Made by a program: the position numbers and the translations under genes. From Gloeomargarita lithophora Alchichica-D10 (GTDB taxonomy: Bacteria > Cyanobacteriota > Cyanobacteriia > Gloeomargaritales > Gloeomargaritaceae), in the NCBI RefSeq assembly GCF_001870225.1, contig NZ_CP017675.1, positions 1,333,531 to 1,397,530 on the forward strand: a stretch of 64,000 nt of DNA, in the 5' to 3' direction. The notes beneath the pieces are model-generated. The model was given only the letters and a program-made list of their open reading frames with translations, was not told the DNA's origin and did no database searches. Every line of letters begins with the position of its first letter. Within the stretch, counting starts at the first letter, position 1. Below are positions 17,588 through 26,383 of this stretch, piece after piece.

Positions 17588-17813
17588 TCCTGGGAAAATG
17601 AGAAATTGGATTTATCGTACACAAAGCCCCGCATTGTCGTCAAATCATACCCGACCAAAAAAGTCGGAATTAAAAATAGGGCGGGGTGCGTGCGGTTGCC
17701 GTTAACATTAGATTAAGAAAAGATTAAAAGATGTTTTAGGATTTTGAGATTCTCCCCAAGCTCCTAGGGATTTTGTCAGGATAAAGGTTATAGGGAACCT
17801 TAAAAAATCCTTA

Positions 17814-17927
17814 AGGGACACTTCTAAAAATTAGGTCGTAGGGGCACCGCCCCCGTACCTGGTTCTTAGTAATACCGGCATTCCAGCGAAATCACTTTCT
17901 GCTGGTGCCAATAGATAGAGGTGCCCT
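17814..17927. mobile_element. C-type miniature element (about 114 bp)
   Basis: Ends AGGGACACTTCTA and TAGAGGTGCCCT are imperfect inverted copies; the core is GGTCGTAGGGGCACCGCCCC. No target duplication can be seen. The rest of the 380-base gap (17588-17969) is AT-rich with no gene. Confidence 0.7.
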
Positions 17928-17969
17928 GAAAAATCTCAGCAATCATCCAAAATGGGAGGGTCAAAGCGG

Positions 17970-18281
17970 ATGAAACTTTCTTACGAGCAATGCGATTTGT
18001 ATTCTTCGCCCATGATTGATGCCGTGCGGTGGCGCAACCGGGGGGCGTTGGAAGAAGAGTTGCACCGGTTAATCCAGTGCTGTGTGCAGGCCAATTTGCC
18101 GATTGGGTCAACGATACTCAAGGTTGTCCAGAGCAATCGGGAATACTGTAGCGTTTGCATCCCAGAGGCGGTGGCTTGGCTCGATGCCGTACTCGATGAG
18201 ATTTTTGAGCCATCCGTCCCCACCGCCAGACCCAGTGCGCTCCGGTCTTGGCCGGAATTATCCTACTGCGAAACCGCCTAG
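17970..18281 (+). CDS. Small protein of unknown function
   Basis: 103 residues from ATG 17970 (MKLSYEQCDLYSSPMIDAVR), with GGGAGGG 14 to 20 bases upstream; an in-frame ATG 18 bases earlier is less likely. Helical, with three Cys near the middle (IQCCVQANLP, REYCSVCIPEAV). It ends in a Ser/Pro-rich tail. I do not recognise the family. It precedes pds on the same strand by 106 bases. Confidence 0.6.
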   Translation: MKLSYEQCDLYSSPMIDAVRWRNRGALEEELHRLIQCCVQANLPIGSTILKVVQSNREYCSVCIPEAVAWLDAVLDEIFEPSVPTARPSALRSWPELSYCETA

Positions 18282-18387
18282 GGTCACCCGTGCCCCTGCA
18301 CCCCCAGGACGGAACCCAACGTTACGGAATTGTTACACGCCCAGTTCTTTGCTTATACTAGGGAGAAATAGCGGCTAGGAATGGGTT

Positions 18388-19794
18388 ATGCGGGTAGCGA
18401 TTGCGGGCGGGGGTTTGGCGGGTTTGGCCTGTGGCAAGTACCTGGTGGATGCGGGGCATGAGCCGGTGATTTATGAGAGCCGGGAGGTGTTGGGGGGCTT
18501 GGTAGCGGCCTGGCGGGACGAGGAGGGGGATTGGTATGAAACCGGTCTGCACGCTTTTTTTGGTGCCTATCCGAATATGTTGCAGTTGTTGGCAGAACTG
18601 GGGATCAGCGACCGTCTGCAATGGAAGCAACACACATTAATTTTTAATCAACCGGAAAAGCCGGGGGTTTTATCCCGATTTGATGTGCCGGATATGCCCA
18701 CCCCGTTTAATATCATCGCCGCCATTTTACGCAACAATGATATGCTCACCTGGGAGCAAAAGTTTCGGTTTGCCGTGGGGCTGACTCCGGCGATGTTGCG
18801 GGGGCAAAAATATGTGGAAGATATGGATAAATATACCCTGCTGGAATGGTTGGAAAAGCAGGGGATTGATGCGCAGGTGAATAGCGATATTTTCGTGGCG
18901 GCTTCCAAGGCATTAACGTTTCTTGACCCGGATCAGGTTTCGGCGACCATTCCTCTGACGGCCTTGAATCGTTTTTTGCAGGAACGCTACGGCTCAAAAA
19001 TTGCCTTTTTGGATGGTTCTCCAACCGAGCGTTTGTGTCAGCCAATAGTGGATTATATTACCGAACGGGGGGGGGAAGTGCATCTATTATCCCCCTTAAA
19101 AGAATATACGTTAAACCCGGATCAAACGGTGGCGGAAATGGTGGTGCGGGGGTTGGATGGAAAACTGGATTACACGGTCAAAGCTGATGCCTATGTATCT
19201 GCGCTTTCCGTTGATCCCCTGAAGGTACTTTTGCCCTCAGCGTGGAAATCTTTACCCTTTTTCCAAAAACTAGAAGGGTTAGAAGGGGTGCCGGTGATCA
19301 ACATTCACCTGTGGTTTGACCGTAAACTCAGCGATGTGGATCATTTGTTATTTTCCCGGTCGCCGGTGTTGAGTGTGTATGCGGACATGAGCAATACCTG
19401 CAAGGAATATAACGACCCGGATCGCTCCATGTTGGAGTTGGTTTTAGCACCGGCGAAGGATTGGATTGACCGTTCTGAAGCGGACATTTTAGCGGTAACG
19501 ATGCAGGAATTGCAAAAGCTATTTCCCCAACATTTGACGGGGGAAAACCCAGCGCAATTACGCAAGTATAAAATTGTCAAAACCCCCCGTTCGGTTTATC
19601 AAGCCATCCCCGGACGGCAGGAATACCGGCCTAACCAAGCCACCCCGATTGCCAATTTCTTTTTGGCGGGCAGTTATACCATGCAACGCTACCTGGGTAG
19701 TATGGAAGGGGCGGTACTTTCTGGTAAACTAGCGGCGCAGGCGGTGGCGGCTCATTTTTCCCAAACAGCGCAGGTTCCCGTCGCAGTGCGTTAA
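18388..19794 (+). CDS. pds: 15-cis-phytoene desaturase
   Basis: 468 residues, the length of plant-type CrtP. Residues 1-35 form the FAD Rossmann motif ([20 protein letters not shown], then [20 protein letters not shown]). [12 protein letters not shown] and the C-terminal [19 protein letters not shown] are diagnostic of the plastoquinone-linked desaturase that converts phytoene to zeta-carotene, as opposed to bacterial CrtI. Four bases separate it from crtB, so the first two carotenoid steps form one operon. Confidence 0.97.
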   Translation: MRVAIAGGGLAGLACGKYLVDAGHEPVIYESREVLGGLVAAWRDEEGDWYETGLHAFFGAYPNMLQLLAELGISDRLQWKQHTLIFNQPEKPGVLSRFDVPDMPTPFNIIAAILRNNDMLTWEQKFRFAVGLTPAMLRGQKYVEDMDKYTLLEWLEKQGIDAQVNSDIFVAASKALTFLDPDQVSATIPLTALNRFLQERYGSKIAFLDGSPTERLCQPIVDYITERGGEVHLLSPLKEYTLNPDQTVAEMVVRGLDGKLDYTVKADAYVSALSVDPLKVLLPSAWKSLPFFQKLEGLEGVPVINIHLWFDRKLSDVDHLLFSRSPVLSVYADMSNTCKEYNDPDRSMLELVLAPAKDWIDRSEADILAVTMQELQKLFPQHLTGENPAQLRKYKIVKTPRSVYQAIPGRQEYRPNQATPIANFFLAGSYTMQRYLGSMEGAVLSGKLAAQAVAAHFSQTAQVPVAVR

Positions 19795-19797
19795 ATT

Positions 19798-20697
19798 ATG
19801 GCGGTGACTTTTCCCCTCCCCGTGGAACTCCAGCCCGATGCGGTGGCGCAGGCCTATGCGGAGTGCGAGCGGGTAACGGCGGCTTACGCAAAAACCTTTT
19901 ACCTGGGTACGCTACTGATGGCTCCGGCCAAACGGCGGGCGGTCTGGGCGATCTATGCCTGGTGTCGCCGCACGGATGAATTGGTGGATGGTCCCCAGTG
20001 TGACAGTACATCGTTAGAAACATTGCAGGACTGGGAAACCCAGCTAGAAAAAACCTTTGCGGGACACCCCCAGGATGTCTATGACCTGGCATTGTATGCG
20101 GCTACCCGGAACTTTCCCTTGGAAATTCAGCCCTTCCGGGACATGATTGCGGGGCAGCGGATGGATTTGTGTCAATGCCGTTACGAAACCTTTGCGGAAC
20201 TGGAAACCTACTGTTACCGGGTGGCGGGGACGGTGGGGCTGATGTCCTTGGCAATTATGGGGGCACGGCAGGATTCGCTGGCGGTACGGCGGGCGGCGGT
20301 GGCCTTGGGGGTTGCCAATCAATTGACCAACATTCTCCGGGATGTGGGCGAAGATTTGCAACGGGGGCGCATTTATCTGCCGATTGCGGATTTGACCGCC
20401 TATAGTTACACGGTTAATGAACTCAAAAATGGGGTAATTAACGGGGCCTGGCGCCGGTTGATGCGGTTTCAAATTGAGCGCGCCCGATCCTATTTCACCC
20501 AAGCAGCACCGGGGGTGAATGAACTGTGTGGGGATGCCCGTTGGCCGGTGTGGACAGCCTTGATGAATTACCGGCGGATTTTAGACCAGATTGAAGGCAA
20601 TGATTATGATGTGTTTAGCCGCAGAGCCTATGTGTCCTTACCCGGTAAATTAGCCCATTTACCCTGGGCGTTATGGCGTTCCTATTGGGGAGTTTGA
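19798..20697 (+). CDS. crtB: Phytoene synthase
   Basis: 299 residues. Two Asp-rich prenyl-diphosphate sites are visible: WCRRTDELVDGPQ (~residue 60) and NQLTNILRDVGEDLQRGRIY (~residue 180). It condenses two geranylgeranyl diphosphates to phytoene, the substrate of the upstream pds product. The start ATG 19798 is three bases past the pds stop. The next gene begins two bases after its stop, so three genes appear co-transcribed. Confidence 0.97.
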   Translation: MAVTFPLPVELQPDAVAQAYAECERVTAAYAKTFYLGTLLMAPAKRRAVWAIYAWCRRTDELVDGPQCDSTSLETLQDWETQLEKTFAGHPQDVYDLALYAATRNFPLEIQPFRDMIAGQRMDLCQCRYETFAELETYCYRVAGTVGLMSLAIMGARQDSLAVRRAAVALGVANQLTNILRDVGEDLQRGRIYLPIADLTAYSYTVNELKNGVINGAWRRLMRFQIERARSYFTQAAPGVNELCGDARWPVWTALMNYRRILDQIEGNDYDVFSRRAYVSLPGKLAHLPWALWRSYWGV

Positions 20698-20699
20698 TC

Positions 20700-21227
20700 A
20701 TGGTACAGGTTCCTGAATCCATCGGTTTTGAACAGGCGATTGACCAGACTCAAACCCTAATTTCATCCCACGTTAACCAGGAAATTACCCCCCAACAATT
20801 TGCCCAAGGGGTGCAGAAATTAGTGCAGAGTGAAAATGGTGCCCGGGGCTTTTTTGTGACCTATTTAACCCTAGAACATGAATTGGCCGACCAACCGGAT
20901 CAGTTCTTAGTTAATACCCTGCAAAATTCCCCGGAAATTGTCAGTGAATTGCTGGTAAAAAATCTGGTCATGTCAACGGCGATGGCGATCACCCACCGGC
21001 GCAACCAGGATGAGGTGATGGCGCAGGGTTCTGACCGGGTACAACGGCGCACTCAAGGGTTAATTCAGTTATTAAATTTACCAGCAATAACCACCAAAGC
21101 CCAGGAACTATACCGAAATGCGGCGGGAACAGCGGGGGTGTACAGCGAGTTTCTCGACCGTTGGGGCTATGATGCGGAGCAAAAGCAGGCCATGCAGGGG
21201 GTTTTACAACCGTGGATTGGTCACTAA
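20700..21227 (+). CDS. Conserved cyanobacterial-type protein, unknown function
   Basis: 175 residues from ATG 20700 (MVQVPESIGFEQAIDQTQTL). All-helical, hydrophilic, without signal peptide or membrane segment. Notable stretches are EITPQQFAQGVQKLVQSENG and VYSEFLDRWGYDAEQKQAMQ. Its position directly behind crtB (two-base gap) suggests co-transcription, but nothing in the sequence links it to carotenoids. Its stop codon overlaps that of the convergent permease gene (CTAA at 21224-21227). Confidence 0.72.
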   Translation: MVQVPESIGFEQAIDQTQTLISSHVNQEITPQQFAQGVQKLVQSENGARGFFVTYLTLEHELADQPDQFLVNTLQNSPEIVSELLVKNLVMSTAMAITHRRNQDEVMAQGSDRVQRRTQGLIQLLNLPAITTKAQELYRNAAGTAGVYSEFLDRWGYDAEQKQAMQGVLQPWIGH

Positions 21228-22564
21228 AACAAGAAAAACCGGATGACCATATACACCGTGATCACCACCAATTGCGCCAACATCACTGGAATCCCGTAGC
21301 GCAAAAAAGTCTGAAAGGTAATCCTGCGCCCATGTTGTTCGGCAATCCCCGCCGCCACAATGTTCGACGAAGCCCCCACCAACGTCCCATTTCCCCCTAG
21401 CGTCGCCCCGTACATCATGGCGTAAAATAACGGCAAAACCACATCGGGAAATTGGCCTTCAAACCCCGGTTGCAAAACCTCAGCCGGAGCCAAACCCACA
21501 TTTACCACATATTGTTTGATCAACGGCACCATCGCTACCACCAAAGGGATATTCGGAATCACGCTCGAAATCAACCCCACAAAAAAGATCAAAACCACCG
21601 CACCCAGCAGGATATTCTTGCCCAGAATAACACTCAATATCCCGGACAAACCCGAAATTACCCCGGTCTTTTCCAAACCACCAATCAACACAAAAATACT
21701 CATAAAAAAAATCAACGTGCCCCAATCCACATCCCGGAGGATATTATTCACATTATCAATGCCGCTATGATGGCTAAGAAATAAGGCCAACGCCGCCCCC
21801 ATCAGAGCCACCGCCGCCGGAGAAATCTTCTGGGGTAAAGACTCACCCACCACAAACATCGTCAACACAAAAATCACAATTACAATGCCCACCAATAGCA
21901 CCCGCGGATGGTTAATTTTGGGGTGGGGTAATGTATCCAAATTAGTCAATTGTTTGCGCCAAATGGTGGGAAATAAAAAAGGCAACATCACCACCACCGT
22001 CGTTACTGCCACCGCACCCCCAAAGCTCAAACGCACCAGATAATCCGTAAAACTTAGATTGATCGCATCCCCCACAATATAGGTCGCCGGGTCACCGACA
22101 ATGGTTAATAAACCAGCGGAATTGGCAATAAACACCATCAAAATCAACAAAGGCACAAAATCCACCCCAATATCCTGGGCAATTGGGGGCAATAGCGGTG
22201 CCAGCAACATCACCGTCGTCGCATTGGGCAATACGGCACAAATGGGGGCTGTAATTCCCACCACCCCCAGCAATAAATTGCGCCCTTTCCCCTTGCCCAG
22301 CAGGACAATTTGCACCGCCAAATAATCAAAAACTTTCGTGGGTTCAAAGGCACGTACCAGCACCATCACCCCAAAAAATAATGCCAAAGTGCCATAACTT
22401 TTGCCGATATAACCAATCGCTTCTCCCAAGGTTAAAACATTCAAAAAAACCAGCAACATCGCTCCCATAAAAGCGGCAATAACCAGATGTATCCATTCCG
22501 TCATCAGCAGGATAATTACACCCAAAAAAATGCCGGAAGCTACGAACTGTTGCCAGGTTGCCAT
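21224..22564 (-). CDS. SLC13/ArsB/NhaD-type ion permease
   Basis: 446 residues, about eleven membrane segments. Two related half-site motifs typical of the ion-transporter superfamily are present: LPNATTVMLLAPLLPPIAQD with VGDPATYIVGDAINLSFTDY, and later VIPNIPLVVAMVPLIKQY with LGGNGTLVGASSNIVAAGIA. Substrates in this group include anions, arsenite and Na+/H+; the sequence does not settle which. I chose MATWQQFVASG (22564); an ATG 24 bases upstream is possible. Single gene. Confidence 0.85.
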   Translation of the reverse strand: MATWQQFVASGIFLGVIILLMTEWIHLVIAAFMGAMLLVFLNVLTLGEAIGYIGKSYGTLALFFGVMVLVRAFEPTKVFDYLAVQIVLLGKGKGRNLLLGVVGITAPICAVLPNATTVMLLAPLLPPIAQDIGVDFVPLLILMVFIANSAGLLTIVGDPATYIVGDAINLSFTDYLVRLSFGGAVAVTTVVVMLPFLFPTIWRKQLTNLDTLPHPKINHPRVLLVGIVIVIFVLTMFVVGESLPQKISPAAVALMGAALALFLSHHSGIDNVNNILRDVDWGTLIFFMSIFVLIGGLEKTGVISGLSGILSVILGKNILLGAVVLIFFVGLISSVIPNIPLVVAMVPLIKQYVVNVGLAPAEVLQPGFEGQFPDVVLPLFYAMMYGATLGGNGTLVGASSNIVAAGIAEQHGRRITFQTFLRYGIPVMLAQLVVITVYMVIRFFLF

Positions 22565-22656
22565 AGGAACTCCTAGAAGCGATAGCATAAAAAAACCAGA
22601 GAAAAATCCCTGGAGCCATCAGATTGGAGCGATTCTAACGCATGGGTTAGGAATTT

Positions 22657-24240
22657 TCAACGCCGACCCGGCCAGCGCGCCAAAATTTTGTCGGCCAATA
22701 ACCCGGTTTCAGGAATGCCACACCGCATAATGATCCCCGCAAACACCAACAAACCGGCACTTCCCGCCACCACCAGCCCCAGTAACGTTCCCAATACCCC
22801 TGCGCCCCAATGCCACAACCCCCAGGCGACCGCCCCCGCCACCCCACTTGCCCCAGTGATTTGGGCCAGGACTCCCAACCAATTGCGCCAGGGCAATATC
22901 TGTAATTTATACTGCAATAATATAAACAAACCAATAAAAGTCACCAGATTCACCCCCGCCGTTGCCAAGGCCAACCCCGGTGCCCCCATCGCCCGGACAA
23001 AAACCCAATTCAGCCCAGCATTCAAGCCAATCCCCAGCAGACTCAACCGAAAGGGCGTTTCCCCGTCCCCCAGGGCGTAAAACACCCGCACCAGCACATC
23101 CCGCCCCAGGTAAACGAACATTCCTATCCCATAGGCGGCCAAAATCCCCCCCACCAAGCGGGAAGCCTCCCCATCAAAGGCATACCGTTCATACACCACC
23201 CGCACCACCGGCAAGGCCAAAACCGCCAACAGCACCCCCAGGGGCACCATCACCAAGGCCACCAGCACCAAGCTTTGGCGAATCCGCTGGGTCAACTCCG
23301 GCCAATCCTGGGGGTCGGTCAACCGGGAAAACACGGGCAAATAGGGCACCAAAATCATATTTGACAAAATGCCCAGGGGAGCCTGCACCAGCAAATTCGC
23401 ATAACCCAACGCCGCCGCCGCCTGCGGAATATAGGACGCAAATTGCAGGTCAACATACACGTTAATATGCAACATTCCCGAAGCGAAGGTAGCGGGTAAT
23501 AACACATTTAGTACTGATTGCACCCCCGGATGCCGCCAGTTCCAGCGTAACCGCCCCCAACGGATTCCCATTTTCGCCTGGGGACGCAACTGCACCAGCC
23601 ATTGCCCCACCGCCCCCGCCAGGATACTCCCGGCCAACACCTGCCCCCCCAGCAGGGCAAAATCCGTCTGCCAGAGCCGGTTCCCCAGCCACAGCCACGC
23701 CCCCCCCAGGCCGGCCAACACACTCACACTGGAAAAAATCGGACTAATGGCGGGCAACCAATACTGATCCCGTGCCGTCAGCACCCCAAAGCCAATGCCA
23801 ATCCACCCGGCCAACACCGCCAGGGGTGCCAAAATCCGCAACTGCGCCACCGCAATGGATTGGGTCGCCTGTCCCGCAGTACTTTGGCTCAACCCCGGTG
23901 CCACCAACTGCATCAGCGGCTCTGCCCCCAGCACCATGCCTATGCTAAGTACCAACAAAAACACCGTCACCCAGGTCAACACCGTTTCCACAATCACCGC
24001 CGCTTCGTGTTCCTCATACTTGCTCACCACACTGACAATGGCACTGTGAAACGGCCCATTGATCCCCCCCAACAAAATCAGCAAAAACCCCGGAATCACA
24101 TAGGCATAACTGTAGGCATCCGCCACCGCCCCCACCCCAAATGCGGCGGCAATCGCCTGTTCCCGGAACAATCCGAGGAGCTTACTCAAAAACGTAGCGA
24201 CTGCCACCAACCCCGCAATTCGAGCCAAGGAACGAGTCAT
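22657..24240 (-). CDS. murJ: Lipid II flippase MurJ
   Basis: 527 residues, about fourteen membrane segments, matching family length. The N-terminus MTRSLARIAGLVAVATFLSK followed by LLGLFREQAIAAAFGVG is diagnostic, as are FVYLGRDVLVRVFYALGDGE and TPFRLSLLGIGLNAGLNWVF in the second half. MurJ moves the undecaprenyl-linked peptidoglycan precursor across the inner membrane. Single gene; the 228 bases upstream hold nothing recognisable. Confidence 0.95.
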   Translation of the reverse strand: MTRSLARIAGLVAVATFLSKLLGLFREQAIAAAFGVGAVADAYSYAYVIPGFLLILLGGINGPFHSAIVSVVSKYEEHEAAVIVETVLTWVTVFLLVLSIGMVLGAEPLMQLVAPGLSQSTAGQATQSIAVAQLRILAPLAVLAGWIGIGFGVLTARDQYWLPAISPIFSSVSVLAGLGGAWLWLGNRLWQTDFALLGGQVLAGSILAGAVGQWLVQLRPQAKMGIRWGRLRWNWRHPGVQSVLNVLLPATFASGMLHINVYVDLQFASYIPQAAAALGYANLLVQAPLGILSNMILVPYLPVFSRLTDPQDWPELTQRIRQSLVLVALVMVPLGVLLAVLALPVVRVVYERYAFDGEASRLVGGILAAYGIGMFVYLGRDVLVRVFYALGDGETPFRLSLLGIGLNAGLNWVFVRAMGAPGLALATAGVNLVTFIGLFILLQYKLQILPWRNWLGVLAQITGASGVAGAVAWGLWHWGAGVLGTLLGLVVAGSAGLLVFAGIIMRCGIPETGLLADKILARWPGRR

Positions 24241-24468
24241 TATTTTTTTAGGTCAACAAACATACCCAGCCTACCCCACCCCGGTTCACGGATTTTTGTG
24301 GCGCTATTGATCCCCGGAAGTATCCTTTTGTAACAGACTTTTGCAACAGAGTTTAAGAAATATCCCAGTTGAATGAACCCACCTAAATAAACGCAAAATT
24401 AGCGACAAATACGCCCCCAGAATCAAAAATTTAGGGCTAAATAAAAATACTTTGATGGGGAGGGAGCC

Positions 24469-24672
24469 ATGCCCAATCAATTAACCCATGCCTTACGTGA
24501 CCGGGATATGCAAGCCGCTACCGCCATTCTCGCCGAAATGCAACAGGTAATGACCCCCCGCCAGATGATGGATCACGTTTTGGTGGCCGCCGAACGATTG
24601 GCCTGGGATGAGGGGGATGCCCAGGTCGCCCGGTGGTTGCTGAGTAATCCAGCCCAGCGCTGGTACGGCTGA
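24469..24672 (+). CDS. Small protein of cyanobacterial type, unknown function
   Basis: 67 residues (MPNQLTHALRDRDMQAATAI and on), preceded by GGGGAGGGAG 3 to 12 bases before ATG, a good ribosome site. Helical, no membrane segment, ends LLSNPAQRWYG. I do not recognise a named family. It converges on ndhM, with ten bases between stops. Confidence 0.65.
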   Translation: MPNQLTHALRDRDMQAATAILAEMQQVMTPRQMMDHVLVAAERLAWDEGDAQVARWLLSNPAQRWYG

Positions 24673-24682
24673 ATCTGCCTGA

Positions 24683-25027
24683 TTAACCTGGCTGTGCCGT
24701 TTCCAACCGGGGTCGCCCCATGCTGTAATTCAGCACCCGGCTATTCAAGTTGTAGGCAATTTCCCCCTTTTGCAACATCCCCCGGATCAGGTGTTCCAGG
24801 TCAGAACCAATTCGCCGCAGGGTGTAATCGGTCAAATCGGCTCCCTGGTACGCCTTGACCAATTCGGCGAACTTCCCATGCACCCGTGCCAAGGTTGCTT
24901 CCGTCCAGTTGAACTCATTGTCCGGGTCAACATCCACGGTCAATTCCGTATCGCTGGGCATGAGGACACCCTCCTGCACCGTAGCGGCAAAAATCCGAAT
25001 GTGACGGGTGGTACATTTGATGAGCAT
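24683..25027 (-). CDS. ndhM: NDH-1 subunit M
   Basis: 114 residues. MLIKCTTRHIRIFAATVQEG, VDVDPDNEFNWTEATLARVH and YTLRRIGSDLEHLIRGMLQK match the oxygenic-photosynthesis-specific NdhM subunit closely. NdhM sits on the cytoplasmic side of the thylakoid NDH-1 complex near the ferredoxin site and is needed for cyclic electron flow. Single gene. Confidence 0.95.
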   Translation of the reverse strand: MLIKCTTRHIRIFAATVQEGVLMPSDTELTVDVDPDNEFNWTEATLARVHGKFAELVKAYQGADLTDYTLRRIGSDLEHLIRGMLQKGEIAYNLNSRVLNYSMGRPRLETAQPG

Positions 25028-25079
25028 GACGAGTTCTCCGGGGATTTGACCCTATTGTACGGCACCCCCACGCCAGAAG

Positions 25080-25610
25080 TTAGGAACCCTGGGGCAAGCT
25101 GTGGCTGAGGGTAAATAAAATCTCCAAAGCCGCCCGTGCCTCCTCCCGTGCCGTTGCATTTTGGGGGCTGATTTTGCTAGTAAATAAACAATTTTGCGCT
25201 ACCGTCAATACGGGTTTCATCCCACTGTTGGTGATTTTGTAATTTTCGTAGGTCAAATACCGGGTTTCTAATATCATCCCCCGGGCTGGGCCAGCCATCA
25301 AACACATCGGGCTACCCGGTTGTCCCACCTGAATCCCCCCCGATAAACTGTCATAGCTAAAACTACGCCGCAGACCCTCCAACCGGCGGGCTAGTTCTGG
25401 GTTGATTGGCACATTTTGGCCGTCAATGGTGAGGGTAAATTGCTCATCCACCGCACTGGTATTGGGGTCAATATCCGTGCCATAAAAACGAATGTCTCGC
25501 ACGACTTGGTTATCGGACTGGAGTTTGAGTTTCAGGAGTTCTACGGGGGTTTGTGCCATCGCCATCTGGGGTATGAATGCGAGAAAAATTGCGAGCGTAG
25601 CTTTGACCAT
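25080..25610 (-). CDS. Secreted protein of unknown function
   Basis: 176 residues. Residues 1-19 (LAIFLAFIPQMAMA) are a signal peptide. The mature part contains VVRDIRFYGTDIDPNTSAVD and FTLTIDGQNVPINPELARRL, beta-rich, and Cys in MCLMAGPARG and AQNCLFTSK that could pair outside the membrane. No family recognised. Confidence 0.65.
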   Translation of the reverse strand: MVKATLAIFLAFIPQMAMAQTPVELLKLKLQSDNQVVRDIRFYGTDIDPNTSAVDEQFTLTIDGQNVPINPELARRLEGLRRSFSYDSLSGGIQVGQPGSPMCLMAGPARGMILETRYLTYENYKITNSGMKPVLTVAQNCLFTSKISPQNATAREEARAALEILFTLSHSLPQGS

Positions 25611-25732
25611 CGGTACTTATTTTTGAGATTACTTCATTACAGACGACTACGGGTACTGCCCGGTTCCGATAAAATGAAATCAAAGGCTTTACCCAAGTTA
25701 TTTCGTCCCTGCGCTCGTCTCGCATCCCTATT

Positions 25733-25957
25733 ATGATACCCGAAACCCTCTTGACCCAACTCCAATCCCTGCCTCCGAAACAAATACAAGTGGTGAGCGA
25801 CTTTGTGGAGTTTTTACATCAAAAATATGGCATATCCGCAAATCCATCTCCTCAGGAGCAGTCACCGCGGTCGCTGGGATTATATCAAGGTATGGGTTGG
25901 ATCAGTGAAGATTTTGATGCACCGCTGACCGATGAATTTTGGCTGGGAGAGGCATGA
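25733..25957 (+). CDS. VapB-type antitoxin (DUF2281-like)
   Basis: 74 residues. LLTQLQSLPPKQIQVVSDFV followed by EFLHQKYG is the DUF2281-like helical start; the tail GLYQGMGWISEDFDAPLTDE would insert into the toxin's groove. Its stop overlaps the toxin's ATG by four bases (ATGA), the usual coupling. It is expected to inhibit the PIN nuclease and may repress the operon. Confidence 0.85.
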   Translation: MIPETLLTQLQSLPPKQIQVVSDFVEFLHQKYGISANPSPQEQSPRSLGLYQGMGWISEDFDAPLTDEFWLGEA

Positions 25958-26340
25958 AACTATTGCTTGATACTCACATTTTAATCTGGAGTGTACTTGA
26001 ACCCGATCGATTATCGGAGCGAGTGGTTGACTTATTGATAGATAGAAATAATGACATATTTCTCAGTCTGGTGAGTATCTGGGAAATGCAAATTAAAATT
26101 CAGCTTGGCAAGTTGAACTTTACCGTGCCACTCTCTGAAATTATTGCCAGTCAGCAACACGCCAATGATTTGCAACTTTTAGCCATTACTGACAGGCATA
26201 TCTACGCCTTGGAACATTTACCCAACCACCATCGCGACCCCTTTGACCGCCTGTTGGTTGCCCAAGCCATGACTGAACGAATGCCCTTGCTGAGTGCTGA
26301 TGCCACGTTAGATGGTTATCCGATTACCCGGTGGTGGTAA
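25954..26340 (+). CDS. VapC-type PIN-domain toxin
   Basis: 128 residues from ATG 25954. The PIN acidic residues are in place: Asp in LLLDTHILIW, Glu in VSIWEMQIK, Asp in HRDPFDRLLVAQA and Asp in LLSADATLDGY. PIN toxins cleave RNA (tRNA or rRNA) in a metal-dependent way. The module is intact, in contrast to the vapC remnant near 38 kb. Confidence 0.9.
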   Translation: MKLLLDTHILIWSVLEPDRLSERVVDLLIDRNNDIFLSLVSIWEMQIKIQLGKLNFTVPLSEIIASQQHANDLQLLAITDRHIYALEHLPNHHRDPFDRLLVAQAMTERMPLLSADATLDGYPITRWW

Positions 26341-26383
26341 GTAAAAGAATGCCCTTTTTCGATAAGTGCTTTCGGTTACGCCC

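Noticed and set aside
17588-17969. Possible riboswitch or leader upstream of thrC
   Set aside because: The only structure there is a C-type element; no leader peptide or conserved aptamer motif is visible.
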